This document shows, piece by piece, positions 8,183-16,067 of a stretch of 32,475 bases of DNA; within the stretch, counting starts at the first letter, position 1; every line of letters begins with the position of its first letter. The notes below the pieces were generated by a model. The model was not told the origin of the DNA. It did no database searches and saw only the letters and a program-made list of their open reading frames with translations. Both the position numbers and the translations under genes were made by a program. This stretch comes from a virus. The stretch spans positions 4,279 through 36,753 of the IMG/VR virus record IMGVR_UViG_3300030430_004705. One strand, given 5' to 3'.

Positions 8183-8406
8183 ATAATAAAGAAAAATTTA
8201 GACAGCACATGGTTGTTAAGTTAGCAGAACATTCTACTAGCATAACAAATATATATAAAAACACAGAAAGAATTTTAACACATCTAGATATTCTAAATGG
8301 TAGAGTTGGAAAGACTGAACAACAATTATCATTATGGAAGGGAATATCAACTATGCTCTTTGGAGCATTTGGGATTTTAATATCATTAATATTTTATTTA
8401 AACTAG
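8179..8406 (+). CDS. XhlA-like lysis-associated membrane protein
   Basis: The 75-residue protein has an N-terminal helical heptad region ending LNGRVGKTEQQLSLWKGI, then a single hydrophobic C-terminal membrane segment (about 57-74). This layout and the NGRV.KTEQ motif match the hemolysin XhlA family, membrane-anchored proteins linked to holins and host lysis. It overlaps the endolysin stop by four bases. The role in lysis is supported by that neighbour. It has no cleavable signal peptide and ends immediately after the membrane helix. Confidence 0.7.
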   Translation: MNNKEKFRQHMVVKLAEHSTSITNIYKNTERILTHLDILNGRVGKTEQQLSLWKGISTMLFGAFGILISLIFYLN

Positions 8407-8418
8407 AAAGAAGGTATA

Positions 8419-8724
8419 ATGGGAGATCTAACCTATCTCATATCTGAAGAAGGTATATCAGTATTTGTAATAGTTGTACTGTTAATGGGTATAGCTGTAT
8501 TTGGGAGATGGTTTGCTAATCATTATATCAAGAAGAATGATGAAAATTTCTCTGAACTTTTAAGAGAAATAATAGAAATAAAAGATGATGTTGAAAAATC
8601 TAATAATAAACTATATTCTATAGTTGAAAGTTTAATATCTAATTCTAGAAAAACAGGTGAAAACATAAAAGCTATTGAAAGTAGTTTAGATACTCTTTTA
8701 AAATACATAGACAAAAAAGGATAA
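8419..8724 (+). CDS. Putative holin (BhlA/UviB-like topology)
   Basis: The 101-residue protein has one N-terminal membrane helix (about 13-32, rich in V, I, L), then charged residues RWFANHYIKKN and a long coiled-coil tail. Small one-helix proteins with a charged cytoplasmic coil are typical of BhlA/UviB-type holins and of holin accessory proteins. It lies two genes after the endolysin and directly after the XhlA-like gene, with an AAGAAGG ribosome binding site. Which of the two membrane proteins is the actual pore former cannot be decided from sequence. Confidence 0.6.
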   Translation: MGDLTYLISEEGISVFVIVVLLMGIAVFGRWFANHYIKKNDENFSELLREIIEIKDDVEKSNNKLYSIVESLISNSRKTGENIKAIESSLDTLLKYIDKKG

Positions 8725-8726
8725 AA

Positions 8727-8909
8727 ATGTTAGCAGAACTAATAGCAAAACAAATATTTTCAAAAGAAAATAAAGATAAGATTATATCTCAAATCAATAA
8801 AAATGTAAATATTCCTATGATTGGGGAAGATACTGAGGCTAAGGTGTTTGAGGCACTTTTTGAAGTAATAGAAGAAGCAACACTACAAGTATTAAAAAAG
8901 AATGCCTAG
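8727..8909 (+). CDS. Small helical protein of unknown function
   Basis: This 60-residue protein is mostly helical and mixed-charge, with a central NIPMIGEDTEAKVFEALFEVIEEA segment. I do not recognise a family with confidence. It lies 2 bp after the putative holin and overlaps the first basic small protein, so it is part of the same transcript. There is no membrane segment, cysteine cluster or catalytic motif. It could be a lysis regulator or a small structural protein. Confidence 0.6.
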   Translation: MLAELIAKQIFSKENKDKIISQINKNVNIPMIGEDTEAKVFEALFEVIEEATLQVLKKNA

Positions 8910-9099
8910 AAAAAAAAGAAAGAAAAGAGCAAAAAGCAGAGTTAATGAAGCAGGTAACTATACTAAACCTACACTAAGAAAAAGATTATTTTATAGAATA
9001 AAAGCAGGAACAAAAGGTGGTAGGGCAGGGCAATGGTCTGCAAGAAAAGCTCAGATGTTAGCTCGTGCTTATAAAAAAGCAGGTGGAGGCTATAAATAA
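8902..9099 (+). CDS. Small very basic protein (marine-phage type)
   Basis: In this 65-residue protein about 35 percent of residues are Lys or Arg. It opens MPRKKRKKRAKSRV and continues with NYTKPTLRKRLF and GGRAGQWSARKAQMLARAYK. The second half resembles small proteins I associate with marine phages and some of their hosts. The charge predicts tight nucleic acid binding. It overlaps the preceding gene by eight bases and is followed directly by another basic gene. A role in condensing packaged DNA or as an internal head protein is plausible but unproven. Confidence 0.75.
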   Translation: MPRKKRKKRAKSRVNEAGNYTKPTLRKRLFYRIKAGTKGGRAGQWSARKAQMLARAYKKAGGGYK

Positions 9100-9344
9100 T
9101 GGCTTTAAAGAAATCACAAAGAAGTTTAAAAAAATGGACTAAGCAAGAGTGGGATTATATAACTAAAGGTGATGCTAAAAAACCTAGAAGAAAGAGAGGT
9201 AGATATCTACCAAAGTCTGTAAGGAAAAGCCTTACAAAATCACAAAAGGCTTATCAAAACAGAAAGAAAAGACAGGCATCTGCTAAAGGAAAGCAGAGAG
9301 CTAAGTATACTAAATCAATAGCAAAAAAAGTCAGGAGAGCATAA
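9099..9344 (+). CDS. Small very basic protein, DUF5872-like
   Basis: Of 81 residues, about 32 are Lys or Arg. The pattern SLKKWTKQEWDY, then RGRYLPKSVRKSLTKSQKAYQNRKKR, then YTKSIAKKVRR resembles the family I know as DUF5872, found in marine phages and algal viruses. Function of that family is not established. The protein likely binds DNA or RNA by charge. It begins on the last base of the previous gene's stop and shares a base with the next start, so the basic genes are translationally coupled. Confidence 0.75.
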   Translation: MALKKSQRSLKKWTKQEWDYITKGDAKKPRRKRGRYLPKSVRKSLTKSQKAYQNRKKRQASAKGKQRAKYTKSIAKKVRRA

Positions 9345-9409
9345 TGTACCATAAAGGCAAAAAAAAGAAGAAAATAAAAAAAGTAAAAAAAGGTAAGAAA
9401 AAGAAGTGA
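9344..9409 (+). CDS. 21-residue lysine-rich micropeptide
   Basis: ATG at 9344 overlaps the stop of the DUF5872-like gene (TAATG) and opens a 21-codon frame ending TGA at 9407-9409. Fourteen of the 21 residues are lysine, with a start of MYHKGKKKKK. Upstream TCAGGAG is a good ribosome binding site. Its place inside a series of coupled basic genes argues that it is translated. It may be a DNA-condensing peptide, like small basic core peptides of other viruses. The alternative is a chance frame in A-rich DNA. Confidence 0.55.
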   Translation: MYHKGKKKKKIKKVKKGKKKK

Positions 9410-9415
9410 AGATAG

Positions 9416-9676
9416 ATGGCTAAATATAAAGGCAAGACAGTTCGTCTAAATAAACCATCTAGAATAAGAAAAGGTCAACCTTCTTATGGCAAGAAAAAGT
9501 CACAAGTATATGTTAAGAATTCTAGAGGTAGAGTTATTAGAGTTACCTTTGGAGATCCAAATATGAAAATAAAAAAATCTAATCCTGCAAGAAGAAAATC
9601 ATTTAGAGCTAGACATAAATGTGCAACTGCTAGAGATAAAACTACAGCAAGATATTGGTCTTGTAAAGCATGGTAA
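9416..9676 (+). CDS. Small basic protein with conserved GDPNM...RARHKC...YWSCKAW signature
   Basis: About one third of the 86 residues are Lys or Arg. The C-terminal half reads FGDPNMKIKKSNPARRKSF, RARHKC, then ARYWSCKAW, a pattern I associate with a small protein conserved across marine T4-like, T7-like and siphovirus phages. Two cysteines (in RHKC and WSC) and nearby His may bind a metal. The function is unknown. It has been seen near head genes in related phages, which would fit an internal head or prohead role. It closes the basic cassette and has an AGATAG leader. Confidence 0.75.
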   Translation: MAKYKGKTVRLNKPSRIRKGQPSYGKKKSQVYVKNSRGRVIRVTFGDPNMKIKKSNPARRKSFRARHKCATARDKTTARYWSCKAW

Positions 9677-9690
9677 AGGAGTAATTTAAA

Positions 9691-11436
9691 ATGGCATCAT
9701 TTAAAGTAGCATTTAAACAAGGATTTAATCTTATAAGTATTCCTTTAGATATGACAGGAGCAAGTTATGAAGATGATCCAAGAGAGCTTTTCCCTGCATA
9801 TTTACAAACATCCTATATTCCAAATCAGGGTTTTACAGGTAATTATGTTTTTATGGCTATAAGTAATGGTATTAATAGTTATCAAAATGAAGATGGAGTA
9901 TGGAGAGCATCAGGTGATTCAACAAATCCATGGACTAGTATAACTACAAATCAAGCATTAAGTGTTCTTGTAAATGTTTCTGAACCTAATGGGATGCTTA
10001 AAAAAACTTTTCATGGAGATACAATATCTTCTCCACAAAATATTCAGTACAATTTGACTCAAGGATATAATCTTATAAGCTATCCATATGAGATAGATCA
10101 AGAATTTGGAACAGGGCCTTATGATATATCTTCAATAGATTTTTGTATAAATACAAATTATTTAAAAGGATCAGGACATTCTGATGCCTGTATAACTAAA
10201 ATAATTACCAAAAAAGGACAATTACAAAATCCTAAATTTACATTTGGTTTAAATTACGATGGATCAGGATCAAATTCAAGTGATTGGGGTAAGCCTGAGA
10301 ACATTCAAAAGCTTGAAAAATTTTTCGCAGGTAGTGCTGTTTTTATATTTTCAGATTCAGATAAAAGTAATGCTACAATTTGGGATAATACTAGTCAAGA
10401 TAATAATGATAATTATAATTTTTTATTAGGAACTACAGGTGTAACTACTGCACAGACTGATGGAAATAGAGGTATGAATGTTCCTGCTAGAGGAGGTACT
10501 AACCATCCTTTATTTCCTGATCATATGGATCATGTTCGTCTATGGGTAGGAGGTTGGCCTTTTTTTGATAACAATAGAGAACATGAATTTAAAATAAAAG
10601 ATGCATCAGGGAATGATATATATAAGGTAACAGGAACAGGGCCTGATGTAAATAGAACAGTTGTTACAACATCTACAGAGTATGTTATGGGATTTTTTGT
10701 TGATAGACTTTTTAATAAAGATCCTAATAGACCAAATTGGGGTAATAGAGGTTTTTTATGGCAATTCTGTACTCCTTATAATGGTAATCATGTTCCTGCA
10801 AATAGTACAGTAGGATATCCTAATACAGATATAAGTGGATATGGTTTAGAGCATACAACTACAGCAAATCTAGAAAATAGTGAATTTTTTGGATATCCTG
10901 AAGATGATGTTCCTAGACTTGAAATGATGTCAAATGGAACTCTTGCAGATATGAATAATCAACCATTAGGGCCAGGAAATAGATTTATTGTTCTTAGAAT
11001 AGATTCTTATAATTCAGGTATTTCAGGATATCCTTCTATTAATTCTCCATTTTTTGGTGTAGATGATAGAAAAAAGACAACAGGCTTTAGAGTTGGAGAT
11101 CACATAGTTCCTATTATATATGATCCAACTGCTACTGATGGTGAAAGATATAGATTTTGTAAATACTATCCTCATAAAAATGATTTTTATAATGCAAGAA
11201 CTCCTGATGGGCCTTCAACATATGCAAGACGATACTTTTCAGATTTAGAAGAGTATAGTCATATTTTTCGTGATGAAGATGGAAATTTAAAATTTGATCC
11301 TGTTCTTGGAGATCCTTTCATAGAGCCTGTATATAAAACATTTCCTTATGAGATAAGAGATCCTTCTGTAGATGCTTATAATAATTGGTATGCTTCTAAT
11401 ATAATGCATATAAATGGAATATTTCAAATGTTGTAA
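9691..11436 (+). CDS. Large virion appendage/fibre-like protein with two NLISxP repeats
   Basis: The 581-residue protein is Asn/Gly/Ser/Tyr-rich and beta-rich, typical of exposed virion proteins. A motif recurs: KQGFNLISIPLDM (9-21) and TQGYNLISYPYEI (123-135). This 'G(F/Y)NLISxP' strand is also common in bacterial surface proteins. The C-terminal half carries many Tyr, Pro and Asp residues (for example VYKTFPYEIRDPSVDAY near the end). I do not recognise a named family. It is probably a fibre or spike subunit. The start has AAAGGAG upstream. No membrane segment or signal peptide is seen. Confidence 0.65.
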   Translation: MASFKVAFKQGFNLISIPLDMTGASYEDDPRELFPAYLQTSYIPNQGFTGNYVFMAISNGINSYQNEDGVWRASGDSTNPWTSITTNQALSVLVNVSEPNGMLKKTFHGDTISSPQNIQYNLTQGYNLISYPYEIDQEFGTGPYDISSIDFCINTNYLKGSGHSDACITKIITKKGQLQNPKFTFGLNYDGSGSNSSDWGKPENIQKLEKFFAGSAVFIFSDSDKSNATIWDNTSQDNNDNYNFLLGTTGVTTAQTDGNRGMNVPARGGTNHPLFPDHMDHVRLWVGGWPFFDNNREHEFKIKDASGNDIYKVTGTGPDVNRTVVTTSTEYVMGFFVDRLFNKDPNRPNWGNRGFLWQFCTPYNGNHVPANSTVGYPNTDISGYGLEHTTTANLENSEFFGYPEDDVPRLEMMSNGTLADMNNQPLGPGNRFIVLRIDSYNSGISGYPSINSPFFGVDDRKKTTGFRVGDHIVPIIYDPTATDGERYRFCKYYPHKNDFYNARTPDGPSTYARRYFSDLEEYSHIFRDEDGNLKFDPVLGDPFIEPVYKTFPYEIRDPSVDAYNNWYASNIMHINGIFQML

Positions 11437-11438
11437 TT

Positions 11439-12044
11439 ATGAAAAACTTAATAACTGAACAACCTATAGATAAACATTTAAAACCTGTAAAAGATACAGA
11501 TAACAATATTAGTTCTTTAGAAATTTCTACAGAAAAAGTTAGAGTAAAGGATTTAGAAGTTACAGGCACAACTACAGGTGTATCTGTTCCTAGTAGTCCT
11601 ATTATTAAAGATGTAAAAGCAAGTGGTTTTAATTACAGTACCACAGCACCAACAAGAGTGTTCATACCTTTAGGTGCAACAACAAGTGAATTTTCAAGTT
11701 TATCTAATTCAAACGAGTTCAGAAGTTTTGTTGTTCCATATGATGGATATTTAGAGCAAATTATTGTTAGAAGCGAGGAAGCGTGTGGTACAACTACGAT
11801 GGGATTACATACAAGTGGAACAGGTACAGAGATACCAAATAGCAATAGTCAGGCAAATGTTGCAGTAAATATATCAGCAGATGATACAGCATTTAAGTTT
11901 GATTTTGTTAATAATGCTCAAGCAGGAAGTGATAATACATTTAGTGCAGGAGATATAATAGCGATAAGTTTTACACCTACAAATGATGCTAATGATACAA
12001 ATGCAACAATTATATTAGTTTATGATGGGGTAAATGGTGTTTAA
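11439..12044 (+). CDS. Fibre-like structural protein
   Basis: The 201-residue protein has an N-terminus SSLEISTEKVRVKDLEVTGTTTGV (about 25-48 region), a start that many marine phage fibre and appendage proteins share and that likely docks to the virion. A beta-sandwich-like remainder includes RSFVVPYDGYLEQIIVRSEE and a TFSAGDIIAISFTPT strand. Such folds often form trimers at fibre tips. It begins two bases after the 581-residue gene. The receptor, if any, is unknown. Confidence 0.65.
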   Translation: MKNLITEQPIDKHLKPVKDTDNNISSLEISTEKVRVKDLEVTGTTTGVSVPSSPIIKDVKASGFNYSTTAPTRVFIPLGATTSEFSSLSNSNEFRSFVVPYDGYLEQIIVRSEEACGTTTMGLHTSGTGTEIPNSNSQANVAVNISADDTAFKFDFVNNAQAGSDNTFSAGDIIAISFTPTNDANDTNATIILVYDGVNGV

Positions 12045-12046
12045 GT

Positions 12047-12136
12047 ATGTTTAATATATTTATAGTTTTATTTAGTTGGTCTGTTTTAATATGCTTATCA
12101 ATATTATTATTTGTAAAATATTTGGAGAAAAGATAA
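12047..12136 (+). CDS. 29-residue single-pass membrane micropeptide
   Basis: An ATG at 12047 starts two bases after the previous stop and reads 29 codons to TAA at 12134-12136. The next gene's ATG follows at once. The product is MFNIFIVLFSWSVLICLSIL followed by LFVKYLEKR: one membrane helix with a positive C-terminus. Its last codons contain the GGAG that serves the next gene. The perfect fit between two genes in an otherwise gap-free region and the clean membrane topology favour a real gene. Possible roles include lysis timing or superinfection exclusion. Confidence 0.55.
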   Translation: MFNIFIVLFSWSVLICLSILLFVKYLEKR

Positions 12137-12931
12137 ATGAGCTTAATAGGCAAAAAGCCATCAAATACATTTAAGGATTTGCTTTACTGTTCTAATAGTA
12201 ATTCAGGACTAACATCTACACCTAACAATATATTATCAGGAAATGGCAATGCCTCATCTGTATACTTATCTACAGATAAGTTAAAAATACAACCAACTAC
12301 AGATAGTACACAAAACACAGTTATCTATGATGCAAATGGCAATGCTATATTTACTGTAGACTCAAGTAATGATGCTATTAAGGCAGGAATAAATCAAAAC
12401 CATATTACAACTCAATATGCACATTTTGGGATCATAGCTTATGATGCTACACAGTTTACTGCAAATACACATTTTGCTATACCTTTTGGAGGTGTAAATG
12501 GTGGTTTAAATTATATTAATGATGTTGATTTTGGAACAGGTACAGATCCTGATGATTCTTTTACAACAGCAAACACAGATTCTCAATATGCAGGACAAAT
12601 AGTTCCAATGATATGGATAATACCTGATGCTATAGTTATTGATTCTGTAAATCATATAGAAGGTGCAATCCAAGCTTCAGGAGATACAACAAGAATGCAC
12701 TTAAAGTCTTATGATTTTACTAGTGATTCAACATCAGCTTTGACTAATGGTACTTTGTTGGCATCTAATGCAGATATAACTAATGATGGTAGAGAACAAA
12801 TATATTCAGGATCTTGGACAGTAAGCTCTTCATCTGTACCTGCAGGTAAAGCAATACTTTGTTTCTTTAGATCAGATTCAGTAAACTCAGATTATTCTAT
12901 CAGCGTAACTATAAAATATCATTTAGCATAG
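12137..12931 (+). CDS. Fibre/appendage-like structural protein
   Basis: The 264-residue protein opens SLIGKKPSNTFKDLLYCSNSNSGL and continues with VYLSTDKLKIQ, a start I associate with marine phage fibre proteins that dock to the virion. A beta-rich C-terminal part contains AGQIVPMIWIIPDAIVIDSV and SVPAGKAILCFFRSDSVN, and it parallels the sandwich of the 201-residue protein at 11439. The two may be partners or diverged copies. It directly follows the membrane micropeptide. No enzymatic motif is visible. Confidence 0.65.
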   Translation: MSLIGKKPSNTFKDLLYCSNSNSGLTSTPNNILSGNGNASSVYLSTDKLKIQPTTDSTQNTVIYDANGNAIFTVDSSNDAIKAGINQNHITTQYAHFGIIAYDATQFTANTHFAIPFGGVNGGLNYINDVDFGTGTDPDDSFTTANTDSQYAGQIVPMIWIIPDAIVIDSVNHIEGAIQASGDTTRMHLKSYDFTSDSTSALTNGTLLASNADITNDGREQIYSGSWTVSSSSVPAGKAILCFFRSDSVNSDYSISVTIKYHLA

Positions 12932-12975
12932 ATATGAAATTATTTATAAATTATAACACAAAATTGGAGATATAA

Positions 12976-14643
12976 ATGCCTAGTCATTACAATAGCACAA
13001 GTACAGCTACAACTACATCATCAAGATTATCTACAGATGGTGGATTAGTAAGTTTAAATATTAGCACAGGAAAAGGATCTTATTTAAAAAGTGTTTCTCC
13101 TGATTTCAAGACTATAATTAACAGAGTATATACTCTTACTCAAGAAGGTGATGGATTTAGAACATTACTTACTTTAGATGGTATAGGCTCAAATACAAAT
13201 TTATATCAATCAACATCCTTAGTTCTCTGTAATGAAGGTACACAAACTATTGAACTTAGATTAGGTTTAGCTAATTTTAATGAAACTGATGATAAAATAG
13301 ATACAAGTACAAGTGCAAGGTTTGTACATACTTTATTAAATGGTGGAGAATTTATCTACTTACCTCATAATTTATTTTTTGTATACGATACATCTTCTAC
13401 TAAATCTGCTACATTTAAATCTAATACAAATGGAGATGGAGTAAAACAGGCTTTTGTTGATCCTGATTCAGCAACTAGATCTGATGGTCAAAATAGATTA
13501 GGAGTAGGAAGAATAACACCAACTACTGATTATACATCATCTACTGATCCTACTATAAAATTAAATGGTGCTATAAGTAGTGCAACTGCTACAACAATTA
13601 CTACTGACAATCATAATCTATCTTATTTTTTTACAAACGATATTATACAAATTGGTAGTGAAAAAATGAGAATTGTTAGTGTTCCTAGCACTACTACTCT
13701 AGAGGTTGAAAGAGGTGTTCTTGGAACAACATCAGCTTCAAGTCATAGTGATAATTCTGTTATTAATTTAGATTACTTGAATGAAAGCAATGATACTGTT
13801 ATAAAAACAAATAGTAATGGTGTTTATCAGTCTAGTACATTTTTTGGATATGGAAGGCATAATACAGGAGATCCAAGAGGACTTCAGAGAGGATCTATAT
13901 CAATTAAAGTAAGAGAACCTGCCTATCAAGAATTTGGACTCACAGGTCAAACAGTAAATACATCTACAGGATTAGCGACAAGCACTTCTTTTGATTTTAA
14001 AATAACAAATGATGGTGATTCTCAACAGACTATTACGATTGTTACAGATAGCAGTAATGTCAATTGGGGTGGAACTAATGGTATTTTAAATAAAATAAAT
14101 GATCAATTTAGAGCTTTATATAAAGCAAATACATTTACTTTTTTACCAAAAATAGCAATAGTAAATGGAGATATTAGAGTAACAAGTGGCAGTAGATTGT
14201 CTACAAGTTCTATAGTTTTAGCAGATGGAACATCAAATAATCTTATAGGTGGATCAGCAGGAAGAATACCAAATGTTGATAATTATATTACACAGGCTAC
14301 TAAAATGCCTAGAAATTATGAAACAGGAAAAATTATCTTTGATGATGGTAAAGGAAATTTAAGTGGTGGTCAGGGAAGTGGAACTATAGATTATACTTCA
14401 GGTGCTGTTGTTCTTAATACATTTCCTGATGCACAATTTGAAATATCATGTGCATTCAATCAAGCATTATCAGGTAGTACATTAATTAATTCTAATCAGC
14501 CTAGAATTTCAACAATACAAGCTCAAAGTATAAATTCATTTAGAGATGCAAATCTAAGAGTTATTTGTTACGATCCTGAGTTTGGTGATGAAAGCGTATT
14601 CACAGCATCAGGCTCATCAGGCTCATCTTCAGGTAAGAGATAA
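12976..14643 (+). CDS. Large Ser/Thr-rich virion structural protein
   Basis: The 555-residue protein is rich in Ser, Thr, Asn and Gly. A recognisable element is IIQIGSEKMRIVSVPSTTTL with ERGVLGTT (about 223-251), a short beta module that recurs in phage tail and fibre proteins. The C-terminus is a flexible SGSSGSSSGKR tail. It may be a fibre or a head-tail junction appendage, as the next gene is the head-tail connector and overlaps it by one base. GGAG sits before the ATG. I cannot name a family for the whole protein. Confidence 0.6.
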   Translation: MPSHYNSTSTATTTSSRLSTDGGLVSLNISTGKGSYLKSVSPDFKTIINRVYTLTQEGDGFRTLLTLDGIGSNTNLYQSTSLVLCNEGTQTIELRLGLANFNETDDKIDTSTSARFVHTLLNGGEFIYLPHNLFFVYDTSSTKSATFKSNTNGDGVKQAFVDPDSATRSDGQNRLGVGRITPTTDYTSSTDPTIKLNGAISSATATTITTDNHNLSYFFTNDIIQIGSEKMRIVSVPSTTTLEVERGVLGTTSASSHSDNSVINLDYLNESNDTVIKTNSNGVYQSSTFFGYGRHNTGDPRGLQRGSISIKVREPAYQEFGLTGQTVNTSTGLATSTSFDFKITNDGDSQQTITIVTDSSNVNWGGTNGILNKINDQFRALYKANTFTFLPKIAIVNGDIRVTSGSRLSTSSIVLADGTSNNLIGGSAGRIPNVDNYITQATKMPRNYETGKIIFDDGKGNLSGGQGSGTIDYTSGAVVLNTFPDAQFEISCAFNQALSGSTLINSNQPRISTIQAQSINSFRDANLRVICYDPEFGDESVFTASGSSGSSSGKR

Positions 14644-15617
14644 TGAATCCTGTTAGATACTGCAATCATTCTGATGTAAAAAATATTTATCCTCATGCAG
14701 ATGAGTTTGATACAAAAACATCTTTATATGGTTGGGTAAAAGATGGGAGCATATATACTTGTTCTGATTCAGGAGCAGTATCTTCTTTATTTAAAGATGG
14801 AAAAGATCTATCAGATAAATTTGTAGATAATGTTTCTGATTTATCTACTGATGATCAATGGTATTATGATTATGAAAAAGATGAGGTATCAATAGTTTCA
14901 AGAACAGATGTAAATAATTTTTTGATGGAAAGTGGAAAAAGTTGGAGTACATATGTTAATAACTTATGTTTAAAAGCTAGTTCTTATCTTGATTCTAGAA
15001 TAGATGGTAATGTTCCAAGAAGACAATTTAAAAATTCTGATGGTACTTATGATTATCTAATTATTAGAACAGCATCTTTAATTACTGTGGCTTTCTTAAT
15101 AAAAGCTCATGATCCAACATCTGCTATTTTAGAAAAATTTGAAGAAGAATATAATTTTAATATAGATCTTATTAATGAAGGCAAAGCTAAACTTAGCTAT
15201 CAAGTTTCAGGCGACTCATCAAAAGGAGTTGTAAAAGAAGTTGATGTTCAAGGATCTTTAAAAATAGTTGATACTAGAGGCAATTATCAAGGTACATACG
15301 ATAGATTGAAAGTTATAGTATCTACTGCAGGTGTTATTGGAACAGCAAGGTATGATGTTTTTGCTAAAAACAGTGATAGTTTGAAAGCTGATAAAATAAT
15401 AAATGCAGAAATTATAAATGGAGATTATCAACAATTAGCTAGTGGATTGCAAATAAGATTTCAGGGTGTAGATGATTCTTCTAAAGCAAATGCAGAGGAT
15501 GAATGGGAAATAGAAGTATTTGGTATGCAAGAATCACTAGATGATAATATAGGTGCTGTTACATATACAAGCATGACTAGAAGTAATAGACCTTTTAGAA
15601 AAAGTTATGGATATTAA
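14643..15617 (+). CDS. Head-tail connector (gp6/gp36-like) with C-terminal extension
   Basis: Residues about 90-185 are helical and hold the pattern WSTYVNNLCLKASSYLDSRI...VPRRQF, then DYLIIRTASLITVAFLIKAHD, which matches head-tail adaptors of the HK97 gp6 / Mu gp36 type. These form a ring beneath the portal. The first 90 residues repeat short 'DGxxY' strands and the last 130 form a separate beta-rich domain (YQGTYDRLKVIVSTAGVIGTARYDVF). The usual adaptor is only 100-150 residues, so at 324 this one has large additions at both ends that may contact the neighbouring appendage protein. Confidence 0.65.
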   Translation: MNPVRYCNHSDVKNIYPHADEFDTKTSLYGWVKDGSIYTCSDSGAVSSLFKDGKDLSDKFVDNVSDLSTDDQWYYDYEKDEVSIVSRTDVNNFLMESGKSWSTYVNNLCLKASSYLDSRIDGNVPRRQFKNSDGTYDYLIIRTASLITVAFLIKAHDPTSAILEKFEEEYNFNIDLINEGKAKLSYQVSGDSSKGVVKEVDVQGSLKIVDTRGNYQGTYDRLKVIVSTAGVIGTARYDVFAKNSDSLKADKIINAEIINGDYQQLASGLQIRFQGVDDSSKANAEDEWEIEVFGMQESLDDNIGAVTYTSMTRSNRPFRKSYGY

Positions 15618-15635
15618 TAATAGTTAATGTAGATT

Positions 15636-16067
15636 ATGGCTACAAACTATACAAATAATTTTAAAAATATACTAGATAGATTAACTTCTATTTTTAGAGA
15701 TGAATTTAAAGGATCTTTACCTGTATATATAGGAAAAGAAGAGCCAACAGGAACTCAACATTTAAGACTAATACCTGTAGGTAGTTCTTTATCTGAGTAT
15801 AATGCATCTTCTGAGTTAAGAGAGTATACAATAAATTTTATTCTAACATTTAAAGATGTCAATACAACACAAAAAGGTTTGGAACAGGTTTTAAGATTAA
15901 TCTCAAGAATAGAGTCTTTAGTAATGGATAATATATCTATGGAGCTTGAAGACAGATCTAATACAATAAATTGTAGAATAGAGTCTACAGATATATCTGA
16001 ACTTCCTGAAACAGGATATAGTGTATTTTTTGTTTATCAATGTCAACATTTAGGAAATTTATCATGA
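15636..16067 (+). CDS. Probable tail completion/terminator protein
   Basis: The 143-residue alpha/beta protein (FKNILDRLTSIFRDEF, then LRLIPVGSSLSEY, then TINFILTFKD, then RLISRIESLVMDN, ending GYSVFFVYQCQHLG) has the strand-helix pattern of tail terminator or tail completion proteins such as the gpU/gp10-11 group. These cap the tail tube and join it to the head. Its place between the connector and the tail tube supports this. No motif is decisive. Its stop overlaps the next start as ATGA. Confidence 0.6.
   Translation: MATNYTNNFKNILDRLTSIFRDEFKGSLPVYIGKEEPTGTQHLRLIPVGSSLSEYNASSELREYTINFILTFKDVNTTQKGLEQVLRLISRIESLVMDNISMELEDRSNTINCRIESTDISELPETGYSVFFVYQCQHLGNLS

Noticed and set aside
12934-12975. 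13-codon frame MKLFINYNTKLEI between two fibre genes
   Set aside because: Too short, no clear ribosome binding site, and no recognisable feature beyond chance in A/T-rich spacer.
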